A stretch of 64,000 nt of DNA from Bolinopsis microptera (GCF_026151205.1 NC_087078.1:19764265-19828264); one strand, 5' to 3'; shown: positions 1 to 27,312, counted from the first letter of the stretch. Numbers and translations are program-made. The notes: generated from the letters alone by a model not told the origin.

Positions 1-1017
1 CCCACAGATATATCATCAATGAACATAATGAACAGCAATGGTCCCAAAATTGACCCTTGTGGTACACCAGACTGGGCGTTTCTCATAGAAGAAAACTTGC
101 CACTTATCAAGACCTGTTGTTGCCTGTCTCTTAGATAATCAGTGATGAATTTCAGTAGCCTCCCATCAATACCAAATTTGCTCTTTAGCTTAAATAATAT
201 AAGATCATGGTTAACCGAGTCAAATGCTTTGGCAAAATCAAAGTAGACTACATCTGTTCTCATATTTTCATTCAGTGAGAGCGCTAGGCTGTCGCACAGT
301 CCTACAAGATTAGTTGCACAAGATCTCTCAGCTCGGAAACCATGCTGTTTGTCATTGATCATGCCATTAGTAAGTGCCAATAACTCATCTCTTATTATGC
401 GTTCAAGAACTTTTGTGATTAAGCATGTAAGAGAAATTGGCCTATAATTTGAAACCTCATGTTTATCCCCTTTCTTGAATATTGGTACAATGTGCCCCAG
501 TTTCCACTCCCTTGGTAGTGTCCCAATGTTGTAGCATGAATGAAAAAGTATTGATATAGGGTATGCGAGCCCAACCGCACAGTTTTTCAAAAGTTTCCCA
601 TGGATACCATCAGGTCCATAAGCTTTATTAGCATTAATATTGGAAAGGATTTTGCGAACCCTTCTGTGGTCAAATTCAATATCAAAGCGCCAATCATTAG
701 AGTAATCTATATCTATGTCATAAGTTGATGCCTCAGAGAACTGCTCGAAGAAAAAGTCATTAAATAGGTTGGCCTGGTCTTCAGGGCAGTTGCGGACAGT
801 GCCTTTGTGGCTTACAAACTCAGGGATCCGCTGACTAGCTGTCTTCGATTTGACATAGGACCAAAATTTTATTGTTATTAAAGCACTATCATCAGATTCA
901 TTTAATGTTTCCCTCATTTTTTGAGCAACCACATTTTTGAAATTTTTCCTAGCAAGGGAGAATGCAATTTCAGCTCTATCACTTTTATGCCTTTCTTTAT
1001 GTAATCTCACTTTCTCT
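1..1017 (-). mobile_element. LINE reverse transcriptase fragment, runs off left edge
   Basis: Read on the minus strand, this is one uninterrupted frame of a non-LTR retrotransposon reverse transcriptase. In order it has NYRPISL, then FAKAFDSVNHDL (the first catalytic Asp block), then SGVPQGSILGPLLF, then FIDDIS near position 1, where F-I-D-D stands for the catalytic F/YxDD box. It has no stop down to position 1, so the thumb and C-terminus lie outside the window. The 5' side runs into the 7-bp repeat at 1028, so no endonuclease domain is visible and the copy is 5'-truncated or interrupted there. The absence of stops suggests a fairly young copy. It sits downstream of the visible PKN exons on the same strand, so it is probably within a PKN intron. 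The clade (Jockey, CR1 or similar) cannot be fixed from this part. Confidence 0.9.
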
Positions 1018-1027
1018 TTGTCAATAA

Positions 1028-1195
1028 ATAACAAATAATAAATAATAAATAATAAATAATAAATAATAAATAATAAATAATAAATAATAAATAATAAATA
1101 ATAAATAATAAATAATAAATAATAAATAATAAATAATAAATAATAAATAATAAATAATAAATAATAAATAATAAATAATAAATAATAAATAATTA
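1028..1195. repeat. (AAATAAT)n tandem repeat
   Basis: Nearly perfect 7-bp tandem repeat of about 24 copies, directly abutting the truncated LINE frame. A second shorter tract of the same unit lies at 1484-1553. Confidence 0.97.
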
Positions 1196-1251
1196 TTATT
1201 ATATTATTATAAAACAGGATCTTACCGACAAAAATGATTCTTAAAAATACC

Positions 1252-1482
1252 TTAATGCGGTAAACTGTACCCTTGAAAAAGATTTTCCCAACATCTGTTG
1301 CATGCAGCTATATCTCTAATTTCGTTCAATTCATGCAAGTTGTCCATTTGCAAATTTCTACTACTTAAATCACTTCTTAAAACCGATAACAAGTTCATTC
1401 TAGGTCTCCCCAATCTACCAATGAATAAATTATCTGATTCAATAGCAAAAGAGAGAGCCGTTTGGGCTGGGGTGTTCTCCAT
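1252..1482 (-). pseudogene. Retroelement C-terminal tail remnant
   Basis: A 76-codon minus-strand frame contains GRPRMNLLSVLRSDL, then an acidic/Leu-rich stretch, a Cys pair (ACNRCW) and WENLF. This matches the general pattern at the C-terminus of many retroelement polymerases (a GRPR-x-W/L segment followed by a DR/NR-x-x-W segment). Both ends run into AT-rich tandem repeats. It is probably a transposon scrap rather than a host exon; it does not resemble the HR1c continuation that PKN would need here. The assignment is by pattern only. Confidence 0.5.
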
Positions 1483-1483
1483 A

Positions 1484-1683
1484 AATAAATAATAAATAAA
1501 TAATAAATAATAAATAATAAATAATAAATAATAAATAATAAATAATAAATAATTTAATAATTTAATGATTTAATAATTTAATAATTTAATAATTTAATAA
1601 TTTAATAATTTAATAATTTAATAATTTAATAATTTGATAATTTAATAATTTAATGATTTAATAATTCAATGATTAATAATTAA
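1484..1683. repeat. AT-rich tandem repeats, 7-bp then 8-bp unit
   Basis: 1484-1553 repeats AAATAAT. 1553-1683 repeats an 8-bp unit of the form AATTTAAT with scattered point changes (TGATTTAA variants). It ends 10 bp from the donor of the HR1c exon. Confidence 0.95.
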
Positions 1684-1693
1684 TAAATCTCAC

Positions 1694-17330
<15,637 letters not shown>

Positions 17331-17363
17331 ATAAAAACTACATTTTCTCCATGTACCTATAAT

Positions 17364-18500
17364 AAATATTCATTGATATAAATCGTTGAAACAGTTTTAA
17401 AAAGTGAAATTATGTGGGTATTTACAAATTCTTAAAAATACCCAGGACAGGAACCACTATATTACCAAAGATTTTGGCTAGGATCAAATTTTGTTAATGA
17501 GGTTAAGCATCTCCAACCTCCATAATAGAGCTTACTCTCCATCAGCAGAGCTAGAGGTATTAAAATGTTTTAATGACCACACAAGGCCCTTGCTTAAATT
17601 TGATGAAAGCTGACCACAAGAAAGAAAGTCAGGAGTCAGCTCAATAATCATATCAGAATGTGAGTAAGGCTTGTCGTTCTGTGCGGCTTATTGGGGCAGA
17701 ATGTGTCCTGTCAGTAAAAAATTTGTGTCCTGTCAAGAATGGAGGAATGTTACAATTTGGTCCACAAATGTTTTGGGCGCCCCTACAATATGTTTTCTTG
17801 CGCCACCCTGCAGCTTTTTTGAGCTCCCTGGAGCTTTTTGGTACACCCAAATATTTTGCCTGGGTTATGGGACATTGTGCTGCCAAATATAAATCAAACG
17901 GTTTTTCCCTAAAATTCTGGAAAAAAGAAACGCCCTAGAGCAGGGTCTGTGGGGCTCTTTGTTTGGCATGTGCCTGTCAGCGAACAACTGAAAATTTGAC
18001 AAGTGGTTATCTCAAGAAGACGACCTCCTGCCTAGGTTCAAATCCTAGTGTCACTAGGTCTAAAATTACACAACTGTGTAAAATCTCCCTGGTTGATACA
18101 GGTGAATGATCGGGAAACAGTGATTAAGGGAATAAGTGAGGAGGGTCTCTTCGGGGGGAGGGGAGGGGGGGCAATGGCATAAAATGGAGACTTTTTCTAT
18201 GGAGAAAATGGAAAAACCCTTGGGTAATTCTCCATTTTATGCCATGAATTTTGATCATCGAATTACGTATGTGGCAGCTTACTTGGACACTCTTAACATG
18301 TTTATTTTCGCTACTAGAGACACCAGGCTACTAGAGGCAAAGATCAATTAGACTATTTTGCAATTCAAATTTCACTAAATTTCACTATGATAGTGATACA
18401 ATTTAGAAATCGATCAGATATCAGGTTAAGCAAGTAGTTAAGAAGGTGATTGGCCGGATATCAATCAGAAATTTTATTAATCTTCAGGAAAAATTCTCGA
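17364..18500. other. Upstream of the PKN exons; no gene supported
   Basis: A B-box-like GGTTCAAATCC lies at about 18030, hinting at a tRNA-derived scrap. An inverted repeat of about 20 bp (ATGGCATAAAATGGAGA at about 18174 against its complement at about 18225) is visible. If the PKN start is further upstream, its promoter could be here; nothing decides this. Confidence 0.4.
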
Positions 18501-18504
18501 GGGC

Positions 18505-19000
18505 TAGGTCAGGGTAACCTGAAACGTAAACAAAAGTTGTTTCCAGGATAACTTTGTATATTTTTTGACTTAGACAATTTTCGGTCCAAGTCAACCTCGA
18601 TACGTACCTCTGAAGGCAGGGCTCCTGCTTCCGAGCTCACACTGCAAAGGGGAGGCCTGCCTTCCGAGATCGCATTACAAGGGGGAACCCTCGAGTCCAA
18701 AATCGTATATTGAAGTGTAGGTCCATGCTTCGAAAATCGAAGTTACAATATTTTCGGCTAATAATGATCAGGGTAGCATGAATCGTGAAAAGTAATTTCC
18801 AAAAAAACTTTGAAAAGATTTTGAAAATTTTCGGTCGTAGTTATTCCATTGATACGTACCACTAAAGGCAGACTCCCCACTTCCGAGCTCGAATTGCATG
18901 GAGGAGGCCTGCCCTTCGAGATCGCATTACAAAGGGGAAGCCTCGACTCCAAGATCGTATATCGAGGGTGATGTGGGGACTTCGAAATCGGGATAGAAAA
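18505..19000. repeat. Two diverged tandem copies of a roughly 245-bp unit
   Basis: 18505-18735 and 18765-19000 share TTCCGAGCTC, GGGGAGGCCTGCC, CGAGATCGCATTACAA and AATCGTATAT in the same order. Coding potential is not evident. Confidence 0.8.
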
Positions 19001-19274
19001 CATGAAAACTTATAAATCTCGGAAATATTTTAACAGGATTATTTTCAGCTTGGAAAGGCAAAACGTTCAGTACCAAAATTGTGATATTTGAAAAACAAAT
19101 TATATTACATTTGTTACAAAATTTTTACAGGACCCTTGATAAAAGGGCAAAAATTGTCTATTTGGTGTTCGAAATGATATTTAGATTCTAAAATGGTTCT
19201 ATACTTCTCCAAAATTTTTACTTGTTACATATAATTTTAATACTTTCAACACTACTATAATTATAACAAATAAT
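19001..19274. other. Sequence before the LINE
   Basis: AT-rich. 19237-19280 shares TTTTAATACTTTCAACACTA and AACAAATAATTTGAG with 8925-8975, a small dispersed repeat. Confidence 0.5.
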
Positions 19275-19870
19275 TTGAGGTATGATCCCGAGCCTCTTTC
19301 ATCTTCAAAGAGCTACAGTGCTGCGTTGTCTCCTGAATCTGCTATAGATAGCCCCACTGCTACTGAGAACTTCATAGAACTAACCAAGAAGGAAACTCCT
19401 GTGCAAAAACTTCCCTCTGACAATATCCATAATAATGCTCCTGATAATCATGTTATCGTCCTCAATGTAGAAGCTAGTAATATTAATCTTGAGGAAGCAG
19501 GGAAGCTAGCTAGCAAAGCCCTTGGTACAATACCCATGATCTTCTTGACCCCTAAACCAAAGACAGGCAAAATTGTTATCTCCTTCCCTTCAGAAAAAGA
19601 TAGAAAGGATGGGAAAATAGCCCTTGCAAACTCATCAGCTGTAACTTTGTCCAAAATCACTGTTAATAACACATTTCATCTCAGTGCAAGGAAACTGATG
19701 TTATTTGTATGTATTGTAGTGCATCACACATAACCCGGGCTTGTCCCTACAAAGACGTCAGAAGAAGTCACAGATGCACCAACTGCTCACACTCCACTTA
19801 TGAATCATACAGTTATGAATCATACAGAGAAACAGTACACACACTCAGCCACAGATAGATCATGCCCAGC
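19275..19870 (+). pseudogene. LINE ORF1 remnant with CCHC-like knuckle, frameshifted
   Basis: An open frame of 152 codons (no ATG, so probably 5'-truncated) has a Ser/Thr/Pro-rich start, then a basic segment TPKPKTGKIVISFPSEKDRK. A shift of frame at about 19700 is needed to continue into ICMYCSASHITRACPYKD, a Cys-Cys-His-Cys zinc-knuckle-like motif followed by RCTNC. This is the usual layout of the nucleic-acid-binding ORF1 of CR1/L2-type LINEs and lies directly 5' of the ORF2 polymerase frame. The frameshift makes this copy non-functional for ORF1. Confidence 0.65.
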
Positions 19871-19930
19871 CTATATCTCTGAACAGCACAAGCTTAAGCA
19901 TTCAATCTCATATTACACCCAAAAAAACTG

Positions 19931-22783
19931 GTGAAGAACAAGACTGGAGTTAAGAGCCTTAGTATGAAATGTGCAAGCTGGAATGTTCGCTCTCTAAACA
20001 ACAAAGTTGACCATGTTATGAACTTTTTAGAAGATAACAACATATCTATTTTCTTTGTTACAGAAACATGGCTAACTGATGAGAACAACAACACCACTGC
20101 AATAATAAAAAACTATGGCTATAAACTTTACCAAGTGTATCGCAAAGACAAATCAGGTGGAGGTGTTGCCATAATCTACAAATCATGTGTTCGTCTAATC
20201 AAGGTTTTTGCCAACAATGACGGATCATTTGAGGCAATTAACGCAAAACTGAAACTCGTTGATGGGTCTGTCGTCTTCTGCTCCTGTGTCTACCGTCCAC
20301 CTGGGTCCTTGGGAAATTTCCTCTCTGATTTTGAAGATTTCCTGGCGGATGCATTCTCAAAATACAAGCATTTCTTGCTATGCGGAGATGTTAATATGCA
20401 CCTAGACAGAATCTCTGCCCATGTGAGCGAGTGGAGCACCATACTATCATCTTTTGGGCTTCATCAACTTGTCTACTCACCAACACATAAAAAAGGTCAC
20501 ATCCTTGATCCTGTTATTTCTTCGCACAAAGTAGTAGATCAAACTTCTGTTGAGGTAATGCAAAACATGGCCAAAAGCTTCCCATCCTGTGACCACTATC
20601 CGATTATATTTCAGCTTCATAAGCCTCCTGACATCGACAAATGTGAGAAAGTCATACGCTTTAGAAAGATCAGAGACATAGATCAGGAACAATTTAAAGG
20701 TGATTTATCTGTTGCTCTATCTGAGTTGGTTTTTGAAGAAAAGAGCTTCTCTGATGTTGTGACTCAATTTAACAATGGGTGTCAACATATACTAAATGTA
20801 CATGCTCCAGAATATTCCAAAACCATCAAAGACATTCCCACTGCTCCCTGGTTTGATGGCGAATACAAAGTTGCAAGAGCCGACAGAAGAAAGGCTGAGA
20901 AAGCCTGGAAAAAGTCAAGTCTTGACATTGATCATGATATCTTTGTTCATTTGCGAGAGCACTGTTCAGAGCTGACTCTCAAAAAGAAAAAACTGTTTTT
21001 CTCTAATACTTTCCAAAAATACAAACACTCACAAAAGAGCCTTTACAAATTTGTAGACACTTTCCTGGATAAAGAAAAGAACCTCACTTTACCATCTTCA
21101 GAAAATCTTCAGGAAACTGTAAATGCCTTTAACCAGTATTTTACTGAAAAAATTGAGAAAATCCGAACATCATTTCCCAACACTACTGTGACTAATAGTT
21201 CTCCAAACTTCAATGGCCAGGCATTATCTGAATTTAGAAAAGCTACTATTTTTGAAGTAAGAGAATTGATCAAAGAATCTGGCATCAAAACCTCATCGAT
21301 TGATCCACTACCTAAAGAACTCTTGTCAGAGCACCTTGAGCTAATCCTCCCTACCCTTTGTGATATTATCAACGTTTCTCTTTCAACTGGAAGTATGGAG
21401 GGAATCAAACTAGCACATCTCACTCCCCTAATCAAAGGAGATTCCCTAGACACTGAGAACTTAAAGAATTATAGACCCATCTCTAATCTTACATTCATCG
21501 GTAAACTCATTGAGCGCTTTGTATTAAAATGCCTCAATGAACATCTAGCCAAGAATAATCTCAACATCGACCACCAGTCTGGTTACAAAAAGCATCACAG
21601 CACAGAAACACTCCTCATTACCATAGTCAATGACCTCCTCATAGCCACTAATGAAAACACAGCAACAGTTGTAATGCTTTTAGACCTGAGTGCTGCATTC
21701 GACACAGTTGACCATATCAAACTGATCAATATATTGAAGTGTGAGATTGGGATTGCGGGAACAGCCTTGAAATGGTTCACCAGCTTCATCCGTGGTCGTT
21801 GTCAAAAAGTCAAGATAGGTGACCTAGAATCTGAAGAAATTGTAATAAAGTTTGGTGTCCCACAGGGCTCTGTCCTTGGCCCTGTGTTGTTCAATATCTA
21901 CATCCGCTCAATTTACTCTTCTGTAAAATCAAAGCAATTTCTGATCCATGGCTATGCTGATGATCACCAGATCTACAAGTCATTTTCATCCGCTACAGAA
22001 TATCAAGTCCTCAGCGAAGACCTGCCCTCCTGTTTTAGAGAAATCGAGACCTGGATGACGAATCACTTCCTTCTTCTGAATCCAACTAAAACTGAAATTA
22101 TAGTTTTTGGTTCAAAACGTTTATTGTCAGAATTAGAAATTGGTGGTGTCTTCCTAAAATCTTCTGTCTGTATAAGACTTGTTAACGTTACCAAAAACCT
22201 TGGCTTTACATTGGATTCCTCTCTGACTCTAAATCCTCAGATAAAGAAGCTTAAAGCTGCAAACTGCCACAAGATGCGGAATATTGCAAAGATGAAACCA
22301 TTCCTCTCTAAAGATCAAATGCAAATCATCGTACAATCTCTTGTTATTAGTTCGCTTGACTACTGCAATGCACTTTACTATGGTACTAATCATTCTGTTT
22401 TGAAACAGCTACAATCTCTGCAAAACAGAGCATGTCGCTTAGTTAAAGGTCTAAAGAGGAGAGAAGAAGTTGAGCCCTACATAAAAGAACTTCATTGGCT
22501 CAAGGTACAAGAACGTATTGAATTTAAAATACTCCTGCTAACTTTCAAACTGCTCCATGGACTAGCACCTTCATACCTGTCAAACCTTGTCAAGTACAAT
22601 CCCAGTGGTGGCAGAGATGTGTCTCTTCATTGCCCTATAAACAGTCCACCAAGAGCCTTCTCTTCATCTGCTCCAAGATTATGGAACAACCTTCCTCAAG
22701 AAATCAGGAAATGTGTAAACATCAATGACTTTAAGGGAAAACTAAAAGCTCATCTGTTTAGAAAGTCCTTTGATATGTACTGA
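19931..22783 (+). CDS. CR1/L2-like LINE ORF2: endonuclease-reverse transcriptase
   Basis: A 950-codon frame; the first residues use non-ATG codons and the first ATG is at 19964 (MKCASWNVRSL). The N-terminal part is an APE-type endonuclease: NVRSLNNK (residues 18-25), TETWL (44-48), YRPPGS (121-126), GDVNMHLD (152-159) and a C-D-H in place of the usual S-D-H at 220-222. The reverse transcriptase follows: NYRPISNL (513-520), LDLSAAFDTVDH (584-595), GVPQGSVLGPVLF (642-654) and YADD (675-678). The C-terminal region ends with the RLWNNLPQEIR block and FKGKLKAHLF typical of CR1/L2-group elements. The enzyme nicks DNA and reverse-transcribes its own RNA. ORF2 is intact although ORF1 is not; the changed S-D-H may weaken the endonuclease. 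Confidence 0.95.
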   Translation: MKNKTGVKSLSMKCASWNVRSLNNKVDHVMNFLEDNNISIFFVTETWLTDENNNTTAIIKNYGYKLYQVYRKDKSGGGVAIIYKSCVRLIKVFANNDGSFEAINAKLKLVDGSVVFCSCVYRPPGSLGNFLSDFEDFLADAFSKYKHFLLCGDVNMHLDRISAHVSEWSTILSSFGLHQLVYSPTHKKGHILDPVISSHKVVDQTSVEVMQNMAKSFPSCDHYPIIFQLHKPPDIDKCEKVIRFRKIRDIDQEQFKGDLSVALSELVFEEKSFSDVVTQFNNGCQHILNVHAPEYSKTIKDIPTAPWFDGEYKVARADRRKAEKAWKKSSLDIDHDIFVHLREHCSELTLKKKKLFFSNTFQKYKHSQKSLYKFVDTFLDKEKNLTLPSSENLQETVNAFNQYFTEKIEKIRTSFPNTTVTNSSPNFNGQALSEFRKATIFEVRELIKESGIKTSSIDPLPKELLSEHLELILPTLCDIINVSLSTGSMEGIKLAHLTPLIKGDSLDTENLKNYRPISNLTFIGKLIERFVLKCLNEHLAKNNLNIDHQSGYKKHHSTETLLITIVNDLLIATNENTATVVMLLDLSAAFDTVDHIKLINILKCEIGIAGTALKWFTSFIRGRCQKVKIGDLESEEIVIKFGVPQGSVLGPVLFNIYIRSIYSSVKSKQFLIHGYADDHQIYKSFSSATEYQVLSEDLPSCFREIETWMTNHFLLLNPTKTEIIVFGSKRLLSELEIGGVFLKSSVCIRLVNVTKNLGFTLDSSLTLNPQIKKLKAANCHKMRNIAKMKPFLSKDQMQIIVQSLVISSLDYCNALYYGTNHSVLKQLQSLQNRACRLVKGLKRREEVEPYIKELHWLKVQERIEFKILLLTFKLLHGLAPSYLSNLVKYNPSGGRDVSLHCPINSPPRAFSSSAPRLWNNLPQEIRKCVNINDFKGKLKAHLFRKSFDMY

Positions 22784-23559
22784 GTGAATAATACATTATC
22801 AGAAGATTTTTTAAATCTTCATCCTATAGCAGGTCAATTTTACGCTTTAAATTAAATTATTTTAGGCTACTAATTTTTCAGGATTTTCGGGCATCATTCG
22901 AGATATTATTCTTTTCCGTGTTTCACTGTGTCTGCCAACAAAATTTTAGTGTAGGTCAGAAAAGGAGGCTCTATCCCGGGACACCAACATTTTTTGGGTT
23001 GGCACCCAGGAGAAAGCTGCCTTATTCTTTGTATTTTGTCTCAAGTATTTTAGCATCTTCTTCCACTCTGTTTATTTCACCGTCTCTAGACTTGTATGTT
23101 GCCCAGATAATTTGACATGACTGTATTGGATTTTCTGTAACATCAGTTACTGTTCTGCAGTAAGCTTTTTTAATAATTTTGTATTGTATATTGAAGTTTT
23201 CAGATTGTTTGTATATTTGGAGTTATATAATTTTGGAGTCTCATACATAGATTTCTTGTGGTCATCATCTATTTTTCATATGTTTTGTTAGAAAACCTGC
23301 TAACCTTTCTTGGATATCTTCTTGTTAAAGGTGTTTCTGCCTTATTTAGTCAGGATTTAACTTGTAGCTATAAACTTCCGTTTTTAATTCCAGTCCAAGG
23401 CGAGATGCACGATCTCTACTGTCATTTAGGTATCATTTACAGCTGAGCATAAGGGTTAAATTTAAATTATTTAACCTTTTGGTGCTGTATCAAAATAACA
23501 TTAATTTATTATTATTATTATTAGAGAATCTTGTAACACCCATCACTCAGGTGCTGAAA

Positions 23560-24243
23560 ACTGTCCCATAATAATGCTGGAGAAAGAGAGTCTTCGACAA
23601 AGAACAGAGTACTCAAAAAACATGTAAATACTAGGCTTCTCAACCTAAATGTCGGACTGTTTAACACGAGGTCATTATGTTATAAAACTGCACAAGTATT
23701 TGAGCAACTGTCTGACTCCAATATTAATGCCTGTTTCCTGACAGAAACTTGGCTACGTAAGGGGGCTCTTACTAAATCGCTCACCCAAAAATTTCACGTG
23801 ACTTTGGTTTTTTTGGTTTTGCAGCCGTACAAAACGGTTTTACATAAACCCTTATCCCAACCCTAACCCTAACCATAATCCCGAAGCTATCCATAATCTT
23901 AACCACAACCCTAACCCTAACCCGAGCCCTAAATAATCGAATTCACGTTTTACTAGCCTGTCACGTGACCAAAACGGTTTTTTGCCCATAACTCTCCAGG
24001 GAATCATTTTAACCTTACGTCATGGGGGGTGATTCGGAATCAGCGTCCAAAAATACACCTACGTAGATCACTTTCATGCCTAAAGGGCCTTTTCACAAGA
24101 ATTTTCTTAACATTTGGGCGAGCGATTTAGTAGGAGCGACGTAAGGGAGACACATTAAAAATAGCGGAAATAAAAGACCTAGGCTATAATATTGTTCATC
24201 AATCTAGATGCCGTTACATTACTTTTAGCAAACCAGGCAGCTA
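23560..24243 (+). pseudogene. Second LINE endonuclease fragment, split by a MITE
   Basis: About 23590-23763 reads in frame as NTRLLNLNVGLFNTRSL and CFLTETWLRKG, an APE-type endonuclease start. 24148-24243 continues DTLKIAEIKDLGYNIVHQS and ends at a stop. The two halves rejoin in frame if the 375-bp insert and one copy of the duplicated ACGTAAGGG are removed. The continuation is lost after 24243. Confidence 0.8.
23764..24138. mobile_element. MITE copy 1, 375 bp, 9-bp target duplication
   Basis: Terminal inverted repeats of about 26 bp begin GGCTCTTACTAAATCGCTCA (left) and read CGCTCCTACTAAATCGCTCG on the complement at the right end. It is flanked by identical ACGTAAGGG at 23755-23763 and 24139-24147. 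The interior carries CCCTAA-type repeats (about 23858-23925) and CACGTGAC motifs. A 9-bp duplication fits Mutator-like elements; there is no transposase. Confidence 0.92.
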
Positions 24244-24249
24244 ACAAAG

Positions 24250-27080
24250 ATTTTTGATATAATAACTCAGCCCATGAAGCATTTTAACCTTACAAAACAA
24301 AAAATGTTTTAATTGAACGTTTGTAAATTAATGATGAACCGCGCCGACGCGAATTTCGTTGGTATCATCCGTTAAATATTTTGTGTTTTAGAACATATAA
24401 ACAGCATTAAAAAATACGCTTAACGGTGACTATGCTTACTTACTATTTTAAATTGATTTTTTACATGTCAGGGCCAAAACTATAAAGTAATTTTGTAATA
24501 CGTAAAAATATTAGCGCCGCGCATTCATAAGCCGTACGATCAAAAAGACTTTGGAGGACTTCACTGCTTCGACGCGCCGCGAAAATTATTTTTGCTTCAC
24601 ATTGACGATCGTTGTAGCGCGATGCGTTACTGTGCCGCGCCGCGCACTCAATGAGGCTTCTCACAGCGCTAGATCGGCGAAATGCGCTACAATGCCTTAC
24701 CGAGCTGCGATGAATTGACATCGTCAATTAATGACGATCGTTGCTTAATTGCTTTGTAGAGAAACGATTTACGATCTACGATGTGAAGCAAAAATGATAT
24801 TTTGTGCGGTGCGTTGAAGTCCTCCAACTACAAATTCTAAAATATTTGTTACTTTAACATCATTTTAGTCAAACAAAATGTTTGGTACAATACTTACAAT
24901 ATTTAAAGGGTCAATTTCTCGGAAAAAACAAATTATTCAAACATTTATACGAAAATGAACATTTCTGATGTAGGCTCTATCATATTTATTGTAAAAGCTA
25001 ATAATTCGATTAATACTGCACTGAGTGATTAAGCTAAGAAAGCTAGCTATTTGAAGTAAGTCATTCTTTGGATTATTAAAATGGAGATGAATCAAAATAC
25101 CAAAGGTTTTGCCATAGTCAACATAGTTGACTTGCTTTAATATTTCATTTATTTATCATAGAGTCTACCTCTTTTGCCTTAAATATTTGTTCACTGTACT
25201 AGTTCGAGGAATTGAAGCTATCATTGTTTTTATGGTTTCCTTAACTTAGTCAAACGAGATTTCGTGCACTTTTTGTCGGTAAACGTTGTTTTACAGGGGT
25301 GGCTCGTGTGGGTGTCAAGATACACTCAATTAATTGTATCCGGAGAAAAAAAGACTTAAAATTAATTTTATTATTCTACCTCAGATCCATCATCATCTTA
25401 TATTAGTTGATAATGATCGCAGAGAGGCCATATTTTAAATATGAATCGAGCACTCATAGGTGGGTCTTGAAAACACCCCGAATCTCGGATTTTACGTGTA
25501 TTTTGCGATATGAAACCATCAATTTCGTGGGCTTAAGTCGGGACAAAATCATCACCTCCTGTTTTTTGAGGTATTTTTTAGGGTTAGGTAATTTTAATTG
25601 GTTTTTATCAATTTCCTGAGTTTGACAGCTACATAAATTGTGCACTATCGGAATGGAAATTGATAGAATTGAGGATAGATCGAATATGAATTTATTTGGT
25701 CAATTGATTGTAAAGTTATATTGTGGTAAAGTCGTGAGAGGTCAAAAATTCCACCCACTGTTCCAAATACTGCCCAGGTCCATTATTCTGTTATTCTGGT
25801 GTGTACGTTGCATTTATACACTGAACAATTTTCAAATTTCGTTTTTTCGACCGTAGACTTCCTTTTGGCTTTTAGTGTTATAAATAAACAATTATGTTCT
25901 GTTTAACGTGCATGATGGTGGATCAATGCGTTGTTGGATGTCAATAGATTTCACCAGTCAGCCGAATTAGCGTGTGTGTTATGACCTAGTTGACAGAATA
26001 GTCACTTTTAGTAATATGAATAGTGCGGTTTTAATGCATCTAGAGCTGTTTAAGGACGCCAAAATCGGCTGCTGGCGGTTGGGGGCCTACCCCCAGATTC
26101 AGTTGAGGTGGGCTAAAACCAACCTTGCCTAACACACCATACCCATGAGCCGCCTCTGTTGTTTTAAATATTGCAGTGATACTGTCTCTGTGCATTTATT
26201 CTAGGTTCATCATCTTATGCTAAAAATTTGTTTCTCGGTGCTGTTATCTCTGCATAAATTGGTTGCTAATAGTTCAATAATTTAAGTACGGCAGTATCGG
26301 GATTATCATAGCTTTAAAGGGGTAACAACTAGTGGTGTGGGGCATTGATAGGATGACAGCCTACTATAAATTCGGGGTTGAATTTAAATGAATATGATGG
26401 TTAATTTGAGGACCTTATTTGTTTTGTTCTGAAGCCTGCAATATGACGGTTTATAAATTACACTTTTTTTTCCATAAAATATAAATCTACAATACGTTCA
26501 CAGAATAAAACTTAAACTGAAAACCACTTGAATAAAATATCATATCAGACCAGTGGCGTTACGAAGGGCCACGCTGACCCCGCTGTGCGGAGGGGTGCCA
26601 TCTCAGGGGGCGCCAAATCGTCGTTTGAATGTGGGACAATTTGGAAAAACTTAATTACGGTACTAGCAAAACTGCGCGTTTTGCTCTAGAAACACACTTT
26701 TTTAGAGATTTTACCACCATATCCTCTAAAATCATCTAAAATCATCTAATTTGTTCAATTTTAGGGAGGGGCGCCAAAAGGGGAGGGGGCGCCAACACTC
26801 AACAGGGGGGCGCTTTTTCAGCAGGGGGGGGCGCCAACAGACAACATTACGCCACTGTATCAGACCATCTTAATGAATGATAATAATCAATGTGATGCCA
26901 CATTACTGGGCAGTGCTCAGCCTGTCATTTCACCGAATCTCTATGTTTATGAACATTATAGCCTGGGTAAATGCCCAGCTGCAAAGCACACGTGTTTGGG
27001 GTTGTATTTGGTACATGAAATAGGATAATAATGGGTACTTGGGGCTTCATTTTCATAAAAACAAGTACTTACTGATTATA
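24250..27080. other. Gene-poor stretch with a GC-rich repeat
   Basis: 24500-24830 contains GC-rich motifs (CGCGCCGCG, GCGCTACAATG, ATGACGATCGTTG) that match, on the opposite strand, the repeats at 53460-53770, so it is a dispersed transposon relic. 26570-26860 repeats GGGGCGCCAA motifs. No exon is supported. Confidence 0.5.
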
Positions 27081-27085
27081 AAGGT

Positions 27086-27312
27086 CATGGTTAACTTCAT
27101 GGTTAACTTCATGGTTAACTTCATGGTTAACTTCATGGTTAACTTCATGGTTAACTTCATGGTTAACTTCATGGTTAACTTCATAGTTAACTTCATGGTT
27201 AACTTCATAGTTAACTTCATGGTTAACTTCATGGTTAAATCCATGGTTAAATCCATGGTTAACTTCATGGTTAATTTCATGGTTAACTTCATGGTTAACT
27301 TCATGGTTAACC
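27086..27312. repeat. 12-bp minisatellite (ATGGTTAACTTC), about 19 copies
   Basis: Dodecamer array with point variants (ATAGTTAACTTC, ATGGTTAAATCC). Each unit has the palindrome GTTAAC. Three frames stay open because the unit is a multiple of three; these are not proteins. Confidence 0.97.

Larger units (their letters stand above)
19275..23521 (+). mobile_element. CR1/L2-like LINE, near complete, 5'-truncated
   Basis: Spans the ORF1 remnant, ORF2 and an AT-rich 3' region (22784-23503) ending in a short (ATT)n tract at about 23504-23521, which fits the simple-repeat tails of this group. No target duplication could be identified, so both ends are approximate. Confidence 0.75.

Noticed and set aside
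1252-1482. Next PKN exon after HR1c
   Set aside because: The peptide lacks the expected continuation of HR1c and instead has the GRPR and Cys/Trp pattern of a retroelement tail.
17990-18070. tRNA gene suggested by GGTTCAAATCC
   Set aside because: No A box at the right distance and no cloverleaf can be drawn; at most a SINE scrap.
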